NCBI GenBank assembly: GCA_018661505.1
Contig: JABJIE010000009.1
Span: forward strand, 1 to 39,497
Direction of reading: 5' to 3'
Length of the DNA: 39,497 bases
Source of the DNA: Lentimicrobiaceae bacterium
GTDB taxonomy: Bacteria; Bacteroidota; Bacteroidia; Bacteroidales; F082
This document shows, piece by piece, positions 17,259-25,885 of this stretch. The notes under the pieces were generated by a model. The model was given only the letters and a program-made list of their open reading frames with translations. It had not been told where the DNA came from and did no database searches. Position numbers and translations under genes: made by a program. Positions within the stretch are counted from its first letter, which is position 1, and every line of letters starts with the position of its first letter.

Positions 17259-17266
17259 TATTTTTG
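17259..17266 (+). promoter_or_regulatory. -7 box for PorT-like gene
   Basis: TATTTTTG matches TAnnTTTG. It lies 26 bases before the ATG at 17293 and argues against the in-frame TTG at 17269 as start, because that codon would be at or before the transcription start. Confidence 0.5.
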
Positions 17267-17292
17267 CGTTGGCTAATTATAAGATTAGAGTT

Positions 17293-17982
17293 ATGAGAAA
17301 AAGTTTTGCAATTACTCTCTTTTTACTATTTATTTTTTGCATAAATGATAGTGTGCACTCTCAAATAATTAAGGGTAAGGCAATACTTGGTATAAACCTA
17401 ACACAAGTAGAAGGTGATGAAGTAAGCGGGTTCAAAAAACCCGGGCTTCAGATTGGGGCAGGTGCCCTCATTCCCTTTAAAAAGAAGTGGGACGTTAGCA
17501 TGGAAGTTCTATTTAGTCAAAAAGGAGCTAAAGAGGGGAAACAATATATAGACACAATAGCCACTGGAGAAGTATTAACTGGAGAATATAAACTCAGGTT
17601 AAACTATGTGGAGGTTCCATTACTAGTGCATTTCACGGATAAGGATTTCATAACAATTGGAGCTGGATTTTCTTGGGGAAGATTAGTTGGTGTAAAAGAA
17701 TGGGAGCATGGGAACCTTGTTACCTCTACAACTGTTGAAAATGGTCCATATGATAAAAATGACTTTAGCTATGTTATTGATTTACGTATTAAGATTCTAG
17801 GGCCATTAAAATTTGGGTTTAGATATCAAAATTCAATGATGAAAATAAGAACAAGAGAATTTGAAGATTTTGCAGGCAATACATGGTACAGGGATCAGTT
17901 TAATAAGTCATTAACATTTAAGCTCGTATACATTTTTAATGAAGAACAAAGCAAATCAAATCAAAATGCCCCTACGCCCTGA
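17293..17982 (+). CDS. PorT-like outer membrane beta-barrel protein
   Basis: 229 residues. The start at ATG 17293 gives a clean signal peptide (MRKSFAITLFLLF...HSQ). The mature part opens with IIKGKAILGINLTQVEGD and proceeds through GLQIGAGALIPF, LRLNYVEVPLLVHF, ITIGAGFSWGRLVG and LKFGFRYQNSM, ending in LTFKLVYIFN. This is the usual pattern of the Bacteroidota PorT-family/outer membrane beta-barrel domain (PF13568), an 8-10-stranded small barrel. These are widespread and mostly of unknown function; this is not evidence that it is the T9SS protein PorT itself. Its TGA overlaps by one base the ATG of the DUF985 cupin gene, so the two are translated from one message. Confidence 0.8.
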   Translation: MRKSFAITLFLLFIFCINDSVHSQIIKGKAILGINLTQVEGDEVSGFKKPGLQIGAGALIPFKKKWDVSMEVLFSQKGAKEGKQYIDTIATGEVLTGEYKLRLNYVEVPLLVHFTDKDFITIGAGFSWGRLVGVKEWEHGNLVTSTTVENGPYDKNDFSYVIDLRIKILGPLKFGFRYQNSMMKIRTREFEDFAGNTWYRDQFNKSLTFKLVYIFNEEQSKSNQNAPTP

Positions 17983-18476
17983 TGAATAAGTCTCAGTATT
18001 GGATAAATAAACTTGAACTACTTCCCCACCCTGAAGGTGGTTATTATAAGGAAACCTATCGTTCAATAATAAATGCGGACAAAAAGTGCTTACCTCACAT
18101 TTTCAAGGGAAGACGATCATTTTCTACCGCCATTTATTTTATGTTGGAGAAAGAAGATATATCCGTATTTCACAAAATAAAATCAGATGAAATTTGGCAT
18201 TTCCATGATGGAGCCCCAATGGTTATTTATGTAATTGAAGATGACGGAAAAATAACAGAATTAAATTTGGGTATTTCAGATTTAGAAAACATTTTTCCCC
18301 AGGCAGTTGTACCTGCTAATAGATGGTTTGCTGCAAAAAGCAAAGGTGAATATACATTGGTTAGCTGTACAGTTTCTCCAGGTTTTGACTTTAACGACTT
18401 TGAAATGGCTGATAAGAAATATCTATTGAAAAAATATCCAGAACACTCAGCCCTAATAGATACATTTACATATTAA
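17982..18476 (+). CDS. DUF985-family cupin protein
   Basis: 164 residues, cytoplasmic. It opens with LELLPHPEGGYYKETYRS, the signature of the DUF985 / cupin_5 family (PF06172). FHKIKSDEIWHFHDGAPMVIYVI and RWFAAKSKGEYTLVSCTVSPGFDFNDFEMADK follow as the beta-barrel cupin body, with candidate metal histidines (FH...WHFH). Biochemical role unknown; some homologues are called sugar epimerase-like, but I see no proof. The ATG shares a base with the TGA of the preceding barrel gene (TGATG). Confidence 0.88.
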   Translation: MNKSQYWINKLELLPHPEGGYYKETYRSIINADKKCLPHIFKGRRSFSTAIYFMLEKEDISVFHKIKSDEIWHFHDGAPMVIYVIEDDGKITELNLGISDLENIFPQAVVPANRWFAAKSKGEYTLVSCTVSPGFDFNDFEMADKKYLLKKYPEHSALIDTFTY

Positions 18477-18555
18477 GCCAGGCCCCAGCATTGATTTGAT
18501 GGTAACTAATACTATTGAAATATCAAAATCCCGAACAAATTTCTAATTTTACATT

Positions 18556-19437
18556 ATGGTTTTTTGTCTTGGTGAATCTTTGTTAGATATAATAATTTCA
18601 TCGCCTGATGATGTTGTGGTAAGGCCAGGTGGAGCAATGTTAAATGCGGCCATCTCAATTGGCAGATGTAATATGAAGGTTGCACTAATATCAGAATTGG
18701 GTGATGATGATAGTGCGAATATGATTTTAACTTATCTACAAAATAACAATATAGACACTTCGTTTATAGTATGTTACAATAACAATAAAACATCATTAGC
18801 ACTTGCCTTTCTTGATGAAAATAAGAAGCCAAAGTACTCGTTTACCAAAAACTATCCGGAGCAACGAACTATTACTGAAAATATTCACCTAACAAATAGT
18901 GATATATTATTATTTGGATCAGTATACTCATTGGACAGTCAGATAAGAAAAAACATAAGGGCTCTCCTAGACAAAGCAAAATCAGCAAATACAACAATAA
19001 TTTATGATCCTAACATAAGGCACTCGCATCACTTGGAAGATTCAAAACTCAATGAAGCTGTCTACGAAAACATAGGTATATCTGATATTATTAAGGGATC
19101 GGATGAGGATTTTACAAATATCTTTGGGACATCAGACATTAATGAACAAATAAAGAATATAAGGCTAATAAATACCAATGCATTTATCATAATAACAATG
19201 GGTTCGGAGGGAGTTTTAGCGGATTATTCTGGTAACATAATTAGGCTACCAGCAGTAAAAACAGATGTTTTGAGTACAATAGGCGCAGGTGATGCTTTTA
19301 ATGCTGGTTTGATTAATGGAATATCAACTTTAAACAAATTGGATGGCCAGTATCATAGCAAGATACTTCAGAAAGGATTAGAGTTTTCTGCTTTGGTATG
19401 TGCAAGTTTAGATAACAACATTGACATTAAACATTAA
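18556..19437 (+). CDS. PfkB-family sugar kinase
   Basis: 293 residues, a cytoplasmic ribokinase-fold enzyme that phosphorylates a sugar or nucleoside with ATP. The N-terminal substrate region reads FCLGESLLDI and RPGGAMLNAAISIGR (the GG switch). The C-terminal PfkB signature STIGAGDAFNAGLING contains the catalytic Asp in GAGD. The NIRHS- and KGSDEDF-type segments resemble fructokinases. The substrate cannot be fixed from sequence; fructokinase is the usual annotation. It starts 79 bases after the cupin and may belong to the same transcript; a near-match box TAATTTTA lies at 18544-18551. Confidence 0.88.
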   Translation: MVFCLGESLLDIIISSPDDVVVRPGGAMLNAAISIGRCNMKVALISELGDDDSANMILTYLQNNNIDTSFIVCYNNNKTSLALAFLDENKKPKYSFTKNYPEQRTITENIHLTNSDILLFGSVYSLDSQIRKNIRALLDKAKSANTTIIYDPNIRHSHHLEDSKLNEAVYENIGISDIIKGSDEDFTNIFGTSDINEQIKNIRLINTNAFIIITMGSEGVLADYSGNIIRLPAVKTDVLSTIGAGDAFNAGLINGISTLNKLDGQYHSKILQKGLEFSALVCASLDNNIDIKH

Positions 19438-19523
19438 TCAGCTTTTGGATACCTCAAAGTTTTTATCAAACCTGTTGCCATAACTTTTATTCTATTTTTA
19501 ATCAATTAAAACCATTAAGATAA

Positions 19524-19531
19524 TATCTTTG
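19524..19531 (+). promoter_or_regulatory. -7 box for aroQ
   Basis: TATCTTTG matches TAnnTTTG and lies 19 bases before the aroQ ATG. No clear -33 element. Confidence 0.5.
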
Positions 19532-19550
19532 CAAAACAAATGCTCGAAAG

Positions 19551-19970
19551 ATGAAAATCCTAATACTAAACGGTCCAAATTTAAACCTCACGGGGCAAAG
19601 GGAAACTAAACTTTATGGCACACTGTCATTCGAAGATTACATTGTAGAACTCCGTAAAAGTTTTCCCGAAATAAATATAGATTACCACCAGACAAATGTT
19701 GAGGGTGAGCTGATCAATAAAATGCAGAAAGCTGATTTCGATTACAATGCAATAATTTTAAATGCTGGCGCATACACACACACTTCTATTGCCATTGGTG
19801 ACACCATAAAAGGCATAGAAACACCTGTCGTTGAGGTGCACATTTCAAATATATTCTCCAGAGAAAATTTTAGGCATACAAGCTACATATCTCCCTATTG
19901 TATTGGAAGTATTACTGGATTTGGCCTAGATTCATACAGACTTGCGATTGCTTTTTTCCATTCTAAGTAA
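19551..19970 (+). CDS. aroQ: Type II 3-dehydroquinate dehydratase
   Basis: 139 residues, the family's usual size. It catalyses the third shikimate pathway step, 3-dehydroquinate to 3-dehydroshikimate, through an enolate, as a dodecamer in the cytoplasm. Visible residues: NGPNLNLTGQRE near the N-terminus, the catalytic Tyr22 in KLYG, ILNAGAYTHTS with substrate-binding Asn, VEVHISNIFSRE with the catalytic His, and the SYISP loop. It has its own -7 box. Its 3' end overlaps by 8 bases the 3' end of the convergent glycosyltransferase gene. Confidence 0.97.
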   Translation: MKILILNGPNLNLTGQRETKLYGTLSFEDYIVELRKSFPEINIDYHQTNVEGELINKMQKADFDYNAIILNAGAYTHTSIAIGDTIKGIETPVVEVHISNIFSRENFRHTSYISPYCIGSITGFGLDSYRLAIAFFHSK

Positions 19971-20979
19971 AATCACGCTTTAAGGAACTGAATTTCATTT
20001 TTCTCAGCAAATAGTGATCCACAACAATATTACCCTTGTAAATATTACCCACCTTTTTTCTTATTGTATTTTTTCGTTTCTCACGTATGGATGAATAGTG
20101 TTTGTAAAAATATAGATGCGCCCTTATAACAGCGATAAAATCGTTAAAACCTCCCTGAGCTAAGAATTTAAAGGCTGCAATACCATCAAGAAAAAGACGC
20201 GATAATAAAATCCGATTAAGATGCTTTCTTGGAAGATTTTTATACAAAAGTATAAGGTTATTCCTAAAGTTTAGGTACGTCTTCCATGCCGATCCAACTG
20301 GTAATGTACCACCACCCACATGAAATACTATGGAACTTGGACAGACCATTATTTTATACCCAATACTTTTACTTCGCCAGCAAAAATCAATCTCCTCCAT
20401 ATGAGCGAAGAATTCATCATCAAAACCTCCAATGTTATTAAATAATTCAGTTTTAACAAACATACAAGCACCTGTTGCCCAAAAAACTTCCAGTGTATTA
20501 TCATACTGCCCGGTATCTTCTTCGAGAGCTAAAAATAAACGACCTCTACAAAATGGATATCCAAATCTATCTATAAACCCACCTGATGCTCCAGCATATT
20601 CAAAATGAGTCTTACGGTTATAAGATCTTATTTTTGGCTGAACTGCCCCTATCATTGGATCAGATTTCATCAAATTAATCACTGGTGGTATCCACCCCTT
20701 GGTTACCTCAATATCTGAGTTTAATAGAATAAAGTATTCAGCATCTATTTGCTTTAGCGCAAGGTTATAACCAGTAGCAAACCCACCGTTATACTCATTA
20801 ACTATGACTTTAACCTCTGGAAACCTCTCTGATAGCATCTCTATGGAGCCGTCTGTGGAACAATTATCAGCAACATATATGTCGGCATCATCCTTACTAA
20901 ATGTAATTACATCTGGCAGAAACTTCTCCAAGTATCTAACACCATTATAGTTTAGTATGACAAGAGCAGGTTTTTTCAA
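19963..20979 (-). CDS. GT2 glycosyltransferase, WbbL/rhamnosyltransferase-like
   Basis: 338 residues. GT-A fold: VILNYNGVRYLEKFLP at the N-terminus, DNCSTDGS (38-45), NGGFATGYNLAL and the metal/nucleotide motif LLNSD (D89). The acceptor-side block ATGACMFVKTELF-GGFDDEFFAHMEEIDFCWR is diagnostic for WbbL-type rhamnosyl/glycosyltransferases of surface polysaccharides. The C-terminal part is basic with amphipathic helices, suggesting membrane association. Start is TTG at 20979: a TGA lies in frame two codons earlier, and the first internal ATG (residue 48) would remove the NYNG loop. It lies 110 bases downstream of the GWxTD gene on the same strand, but no polysaccharide cluster surrounds it. 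Confidence 0.9.
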   Translation of the reverse strand: MKKPALVILNYNGVRYLEKFLPDVITFSKDDADIYVADNCSTDGSIEMLSERFPEVKVIVNEYNGGFATGYNLALKQIDAEYFILLNSDIEVTKGWIPPVINLMKSDPMIGAVQPKIRSYNRKTHFEYAGASGGFIDRFGYPFCRGRLFLALEEDTGQYDNTLEVFWATGACMFVKTELFNNIGGFDDEFFAHMEEIDFCWRSKSIGYKIMVCPSSIVFHVGGGTLPVGSAWKTYLNFRNNLILLYKNLPRKHLNRILLSRLFLDGIAAFKFLAQGGFNDFIAVIRAHLYFYKHYSSIREKRKNTIRKKVGNIYKGNIVVDHYLLRKMKFSSLKRDFT

Positions 20980-21089
20980 TTTTCAATAATTGATACAAAG
21001 AGTTAGTGATAATTTTCTTTGAAATTGTGTAACAAAAATAATCTTCTTTTGGTTAATTAAAACTTGATTGAAGTGGTATTTGCAAAGGG

Positions 21090-22547
21090 TTACCATGGTT
21101 GGGTATATGATTGGGTAGCTTTACTTCCCCAAGATGATGGTATAATAGCATCATCAACACTAACGGGATCCCATGTTCGTTTGTAAATAATAGTTTCCCA
21201 ACGGTAATTATTTAATTCGCCAACTGCATCTGAGTGTATCAGCTGAAAGTCATTTGTTACAACATCATGAGCATAAAAGACGAATTTTTTGTTTTGCTGA
21301 TCCCCAAGCCTGTAATAATGCCATATTTCATATGGATAGGCCGCAGGTTCAAAGTGATGATCTGATATTACATTTGGTTGCCCATATTGTAAGAAAACTC
21401 TACCTCTGTCAGTTCTGTAACCTTCTATTGTAATAGCCTTAAACGAAATATTAGCTTTATTAACTCTTGATAGATATTCTACCCACTCCATCTGAGGATC
21501 AAGAGTATTGCGATCCACCCAAAAATTAAGGAAATATCTTTGCATATCTTCGATATCGCCTGCTGAAATCAAACTTTTTGCAAATGCACGCTCAAGATCG
21601 GTACTAATAGGATTGAGATATTCAATATACATGCGTAATGTATCGAGATTATCAATATAATCCACAAAAGTATTTTTTGTATCGGTCAGCATTAAATTGG
21701 AAAAGTTAAGTTCAGCGGAAGGATTATGTCTTTGAAAGTAAACTTCCTTACTTACCATTAACTCATTGTTTCTATTTCTAGCCTCCATTACTAAAATATA
21801 ATTACCGCTTGGTAATTCTGCAATATCAAATGAGCTTAAAGTAACAACAACATTATCAGACTGAACACGCCTTCGATTTATATATTTATCAAGTTTTTTA
21901 TCAACTTCAAATGGACGAATATAAGTAGTTGACAGGAATGCTTCTTCACCCAGTATATCTTTGGAGTTGTAAAGTTCTGAGTAAAAAGTAATTTTATTAA
22001 CATCCTCCGGATAATAGTTAAAAACATAGGGTGTTAATAAATATCCATTTTTTGATAAGTTTGAAACTTTGTCTGTTTTTTCATAAGAGCTTAAAAGTTC
22101 GATATCAGAATAAGCCATTTCGGATTTGGGAAAATTAATTTCAAATTTATCAAGCGAACTCAACTCTTTACCATCTCCGTTTAAATCTTTTAGTTTTATC
22201 TCAAGCTCATATTCCCCGTTTGGTAGTCCATATCGTTGAATATCGAGTAAATTCTGATTAGGATTTACAGTATCTGTAATAATTGGACTACTTAAATCAT
22301 ATTTAGCAAAATTAATAATTGAATCACCTTTAATAAACATTACTTGAACATTTACTTTACCTTGATAATATCCATCTTCAGTTTGATTATATTTAATACT
22401 GCGTCCATTGATTGTAAGATAGGTTTCTATATAGGGTTTATTGCCAGGGGTATCAAATAGCGAATATGTAAGATATGCATTTAAGCCTTGAGATATACCA
22501 GCCATATAAATAAAGGAAAGCAAGACAAGTATGGCTATTTTTTTCAT
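21090..22547 (-). CDS. GWxTD domain protein, secreted
   Basis: 485 residues from the ATG at 22547, which starts a signal peptide (MKKIAILVLLSFIYMAGISQ). An in-frame TTG at 22595 lies inside the -7 box and is rejected. The central 25-280 region is beta-rich. The C-terminal domain (about 330-460) contains GYRTDRGRVFLQYGQP (376-391), the GWxTD signature with Trp replaced by Tyr, followed by YEIWHYYRL and KKFVFYAHD. GWxTD domains (TIGR04514) occur in Bacteroidota and some other phyla; their function is not known. Probably periplasmic or surface-located. Confidence 0.85.
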   Translation of the reverse strand: MKKIAILVLLSFIYMAGISQGLNAYLTYSLFDTPGNKPYIETYLTINGRSIKYNQTEDGYYQGKVNVQVMFIKGDSIINFAKYDLSSPIITDTVNPNQNLLDIQRYGLPNGEYELEIKLKDLNGDGKELSSLDKFEINFPKSEMAYSDIELLSSYEKTDKVSNLSKNGYLLTPYVFNYYPEDVNKITFYSELYNSKDILGEEAFLSTTYIRPFEVDKKLDKYINRRRVQSDNVVVTLSSFDIAELPSGNYILVMEARNRNNELMVSKEVYFQRHNPSAELNFSNLMLTDTKNTFVDYIDNLDTLRMYIEYLNPISTDLERAFAKSLISAGDIEDMQRYFLNFWVDRNTLDPQMEWVEYLSRVNKANISFKAITIEGYRTDRGRVFLQYGQPNVISDHHFEPAAYPYEIWHYYRLGDQQNKKFVFYAHDVVTNDFQLIHSDAVGELNNYRWETIIYKRTWDPVSVDDAIIPSSWGSKATQSYTQPW

Positions 22548-22592
22548 GGATACTAATTTTTTGTTACCATTACGCAGAGAAATATCATAATG

Positions 22593-22600
22593 CAAATTTA
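22593..22600 (-). promoter_or_regulatory. -7 box for GWxTD gene
   Basis: Minus strand TAAATTTG matches TAnnTTTG. At the -33 position (20 bp upstream) only a TTT-like remnant is seen. The leader to the ATG at 22547 would be about 40 nt. Confidence 0.5.
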
Positions 22601-22701
22601 GGTTAATTACTTTGCATGTTAAATTTAATTATAAATTTAAAGATGAACATCTCTCAAAATAATAACTAATATTTACTTGATAAATTATTTTCACGTGTTA
22701 A

Positions 22702-23700
22702 TTAATAGGTATTTTTATAGGTGTATACAAATGTTCTTAATAGATTAACAGGCTTTTCCATATCACAAATAAGTTGTTTTCGACTAAACTTTTTAGGTTC
22801 AAAAACGCCATTATTATTCTTTTCAAGTTTCTCAAATTGATCAATACATACAAAACCTCTATTAACCACTGGCATTATCATGTCGAGAAATCTTACCACG
22901 TTCTTGGATTCAAAATTCATTTCAAATGAATACTCAATAAAAAGTTCTATTTGCTTTTTGAATAAGGACCTTAAATCAGAAATTAAGGTTATTGAATTTG
23001 GAATAGTGATTACATTACTGCACAAATCCTTGTAAATATCAAAAATATCATTCTCAAGTTGCATTACGACTCCAAGCTGGAAAAGAGCTTTTATTTCAGA
23101 TAAATCTGGTTTTTTATCAATTCCAAAGCGGAAGTATAAAACAGAATTCCCACCTTTATTTTGAGTTATTTTCCAAAGTCTTTCATATTCAATTCCCCAA
23201 TTTTGCTGTTCTTTACTATCAAATTGATCATGCATTACTTTTATTGCCTGATCTTTATTTTCTTTTGATAATTTGGCCATATTTAGAGACTGCAGATAAT
23301 ACTCTAACCATAATTTCTCATTGTCGTTTGAAGGTTTCACTGTATCAGGATGATGAACCAAATTTGAGATATAGTCATTGGTTAAGTTAGAATCATCTAT
23401 AAAGTCATCAAATAATCCGGTAACTATTCCCTGACTGGTTAGCACCATTCGCTCATTAGTATTTAGCCTTTTTCCATGCAAGACTGCAAAGGCTTCACCC
23501 AATATGGCAGGAACAGCTAATCCATAATAGCCATATATTTTATTAAAGTCCTTTTCCTTCAGAGAACCATCATTTGCGAGTTCATACTTTAGCAATGAAC
23601 TTTTAAATCTATCCGTTAGAAACTTCTTTTGAACTCTTAGGTTATTAATCAGCCTAAGGTATATGAAAAGAAAATGAATAATATTTCTGAAAGTGGCCAA
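22702..23700 (-). CDS. Orphan class I isoprenoid-synthase-fold protein
   Basis: 332 residues, largely alpha-helical. Two acidic motifs sit where class I terpenoid synthases and trans-prenyltransferases bind magnesium: FDDFIDD (97-103, a DDxxDD) and QLENDIFDIYKD (214-225, resembling the second aspartate-rich or NDxxD motif). A KGG segment (182-184) lies between them, in the region of the helix-breaking KT/KG pair of prenyl synthases. The 116-residue spacing between the acidic motifs fits the fold. It lacks the RRG and other classical FPP/GGPP synthase signatures, so substrate and product are unknown; it could be a terpene synthase-like, prenyltransferase-like or non-catalytic member. The start is uncertain: TTG at 23700 is the only in-frame start after a TAA, and the first ATG is at residue 85. 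The sucC terminator lies upstream, so it is a separate unit. Confidence 0.65.
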   Translation of the reverse strand: MATFRNIIHFLFIYLRLINNLRVQKKFLTDRFKSSLLKYELANDGSLKEKDFNKIYGYYGLAVPAILGEAFAVLHGKRLNTNERMVLTSQGIVTGLFDDFIDDSNLTNDYISNLVHHPDTVKPSNDNEKLWLEYYLQSLNMAKLSKENKDQAIKVMHDQFDSKEQQNWGIEYERLWKITQNKGGNSVLYFRFGIDKKPDLSEIKALFQLGVVMQLENDIFDIYKDLCSNVITIPNSITLISDLRSLFKKQIELFIEYSFEMNFESKNVVRFLDMIMPVVNRGFVCIDQFEKLEKNNNGVFEPKKFSRKQLICDMEKPVNLLRTFVYTYKNTY

Positions 23701-23766
23701 ATACCTTGAATTTTAATGCAAAATAAGAAGTTTTATGGTATTTCTTAAATAATTAGTAAGAAAGCA

Positions 23767-23800
23767 CAAAAAAACCGGGATTAAATTAATAACCCCGGTT
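23767..23800 (-). terminator. Rho-independent terminator of sucC
   Basis: On the minus strand AACCGGG(G) pairs with CCCGGTT around an AT-rich inner stem, followed by seven T (plus-strand A run 23768-23774). It sits 20 bases beyond the sucC stop and separates sucC from the isoprenoid-fold gene. Confidence 0.85.
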
Positions 23801-23819
23801 AAAATATTTTATCTAAACA

Positions 23820-25010
23820 TTAGTTAACCATAGTATTAACCAACTTAGCTGCTTCTTCCAATTGAATGGCTGAATGAACTTTTAATCCAGAGTCGTCTAT
23901 CAGTTTTTTTCCTTCTTCAGCATTTGTTCCTTGCAATCTTACGATAATAGGCACTTTAATATCTCCAATATTCTTATATGCATCAACAATTCCTTGAGCA
24001 ACTCTATCGCACCTCACTATACCTCCGAATATATTTACCAATATAGCTTCTACTGATTTATCTCTTAAAATGATACGGAAAGCTTCCTCAACTCTTTTAG
24101 CATCTGCGGTACCGCCAACATCCAAAAAGTTTGCAGGATTCCCACCTGACATTTTTATCATATCCATTGTAGCCATTGCAAGTCCGGCTCCATTCACCAT
24201 ACATGCAACATTGCCATCAAGTTTTACAAAATTTAAGTCAAAATTACTTGCTTCTACCTCTGTAGGGTCTTCCTCGGAAAGATCTCTCATTTCAGCAATA
24301 TCCTTGTGACGATACAAAGCATTATTATCAATAACTACCTTTGAGTCGGCAGCGTAAACCTTACCATCTGCAGCTTTAATAACAGGATTTATTTCAAACA
24401 ATGTACTATCTGAACCAACATAGGCTTTGTATAATGAAACGACGAATTTTGTCATTTGTTTAAATGCAACGCCACTAAGTCCAAGGTTAAAGGCTATTCT
24501 TCTTGCCTGAAAACCAGTAAGGCCAACAGTTGGATCTATGATTTCTGTAAAAATTTCCTCTGGGGTCTCCTCAGCTACTTCCTCTATATTCATTCCTCCC
24601 CTTGGTGAATACATTACCATATTACGACCAACATCTCTATTCAATAAAATACTCATGTAATATTCTTCAACTTCTTCTGGACCAGGATAATAGATGTTTT
24701 GCTCTACTAGCACCTTTCGAACTAGCTTTCCTTCTTTCTTTGTTTGAGGCGTAACCAGCATCATACCAAGTATATTATCAGCAAATTTTCTAACTTCTTT
24801 TAAGGTACTTGCTATCTTAACTCCTCCACCTTTTCCTCTTCCACCTGCATGTATTTGAGCCTTTACTGCCCACTTTTTTGATCCTGTTCTTCCCTGAATT
24901 TCCTTTGCGGCTTCATAAGCAGCTTCAGGTGAATTAGCAATAATGCCATCTGGCACCATAACACCAAAATCCTTTAAGATTGATTTACCCTGATATTCGT
25001 GTAAGTTCAT
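23820..25010 (-). CDS. sucC: Succinyl-CoA synthetase beta subunit
   Basis: 396 residues. Joins CoA to succinate with ATP/GTP (reversible), as an alpha-beta enzyme of the TCA cycle in the cytoplasm. It begins MNLHEYQGKSILKDFGV, the standard SucC N-terminus, then the ATP-grasp domain (WAVKAQIHAGGRGKGGGV), FEINPVI, NPANFLDVGG and the C-terminal ligase domain (LVNIFGGIVRCD). The alpha subunit gene (sucD) is not adjacent: the neighbours on either side are unrelated, so sucC is a separate transcription unit with its own -7 box and terminator. Confidence 0.97.
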   Translation of the reverse strand: MNLHEYQGKSILKDFGVMVPDGIIANSPEAAYEAAKEIQGRTGSKKWAVKAQIHAGGRGKGGGVKIASTLKEVRKFADNILGMMLVTPQTKKEGKLVRKVLVEQNIYYPGPEEVEEYYMSILLNRDVGRNMVMYSPRGGMNIEEVAEETPEEIFTEIIDPTVGLTGFQARRIAFNLGLSGVAFKQMTKFVVSLYKAYVGSDSTLFEINPVIKAADGKVYAADSKVVIDNNALYRHKDIAEMRDLSEEDPTEVEASNFDLNFVKLDGNVACMVNGAGLAMATMDMIKMSGGNPANFLDVGGTADAKRVEEAFRIILRDKSVEAILVNIFGGIVRCDRVAQGIVDAYKNIGDIKVPIIVRLQGTNAEEGKKLIDDSGLKVHSAIQLEEAAKLVNTMVN

Positions 25011-25044
25011 TTTTAGTATGTCTATTTATACTCGTTTTCGGCGC

Positions 25045-25052
25045 CAAAATTA
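25045..25052 (-). promoter_or_regulatory. -7 box for sucC
   Basis: Minus strand TAATTTTG matches TAnnTTTG, 35 bases before the sucC ATG at 25010. No good -33 element. Confidence 0.5.
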
Positions 25053-25133
25053 GCACAATTCTTAGAATGTTTTAAGATTCTTCGAACAAAGTTTTAAGCT
25101 TTCTAAAATTTAGATAGAATTTTAAATAAGTTC

Positions 25134-25141
25134 TATCTTTG
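25134..25141 (+). promoter_or_regulatory. -7 box for lolD-like gene
   Basis: TATCTTTG matches TAnnTTTG. Its last bases include an in-frame TTG (25139) that is therefore not a start; the ATG at 25160 gives a leader of about a dozen nt. Confidence 0.55.
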
Positions 25142-25159
25142 TCACTTTATTCGAAAAGC

Positions 25160-25813
25160 ATGGTTACGGCAAAAGATATTGTCAAGTCTTATGGAGATGT
25201 AAACGTTTTAACGGGCGTAAACCTCAGTATATCTAAGGGAGAGATTGTCTCCATAGTAGGAAAGTCAGGTGCAGGTAAATCTACCTTACTTCAGATACTT
25301 GGAACCATAGAAAATCCCGATGCAGGCAAAGTTGTAATTGACAATACTGATATTCTAAACTTGAGCAGAAAAGAACTTGCTAGTTTTAGAAATAAGAATA
25401 TTGGCTTTGTATTTCAATTCCACCATTTATTACCAGAGTTTACTGCCTTGGAAAATATTTGTATCCCTGCACTTATTGCCGGAGATAATAAATCAACTGC
25501 TGAATCAAAGGCTAATGAACTTCTTGGTTACCTTGAATTATCTAATAGGTCAAATCACAAACCAGATGCAATGTCTGGTGGTGAACAACAAAGGGTTGCA
25601 ATTGCAAGAGCCCTAATTAATAATCCATCAATCATTCTTGCAGACGAACCTTCGGGTAATCTTGATTCTGGTGCATCCTTAGAGTTGCACAAACTCATAT
25701 TAAACCTAAGGAAAGAATTAAATCAAACATTCATTATTGTTACCCACAACAAAGATTTGGCTAATATGGCTGATAGAAAGCTAGAGATAGCAGATGGTTT
25801 AATATCAAAGTGA
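25160..25813 (+). CDS. lolD: LolD-like ABC transporter ATPase
   Basis: 217 residues. ATP-binding subunit of the MacB/LolD class. Walker [10 protein letters not shown] at 34-42, Q-loop QFHHLLPEF (86-94, characteristic of LolD, which drives lipoprotein release from the inner membrane), signature SGGEQQ (139-144), Walker B ILADEP with catalytic Glu, and H196 in the switch region (IIVTHN). The permease (LolC/LolE-type) is not adjacent. The next gene, a large exported repeat protein, begins 72 bases downstream on the same strand and is probably co-transcribed. Other MacB-like exporters share the fold, so the LolD name is likely but not certain. Confidence 0.88.
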   Translation: MVTAKDIVKSYGDVNVLTGVNLSISKGEIVSIVGKSGAGKSTLLQILGTIENPDAGKVVIDNTDILNLSRKELASFRNKNIGFVFQFHHLLPEFTALENICIPALIAGDNKSTAESKANELLGYLELSNRSNHKPDAMSGGEQQRVAIARALINNPSIILADEPSGNLDSGASLELHKLILNLRKELNQTFIIVTHNKDLANMADRKLEIADGLISK

Positions 25814-25885
25814 AATAATTAATAATTATTTACGTTATCTGATTTGTATCCATTAAATAGACAAATAACAGTCGAAAATTTACTC

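Noticed and set aside
17116-17292. Start codons further upstream for the relA-like (TTG 17137) and PorT-like (TTG 17269) genes
   Set aside because: The relA ATG at 17116 gives a normal N-terminus, and the PorT-like TTG sits at the expected transcription start of its -7 box. The ATG at 17293 gives a clean signal peptide.
17293-17982. T9SS component PorT
   Set aside because: The small barrel pattern is shared by hundreds of unrelated Bacteroidota outer membrane proteins, and no other T9SS gene is adjacent.
18477-18555. Terminator or promoter between cupin and sugar kinase genes
   Set aside because: No hairpin with T tract. TAATTTTA differs from the -7 consensus at the key final G.
22702-23700. 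Squalene/phytoene synthase or standard polyprenyl diphosphate synthase
   Set aside because: The two acidic motifs fit the superfamily, but the characteristic second-motif GxxxQxxDD and the RR or DxxED-type signatures of those families are missing.
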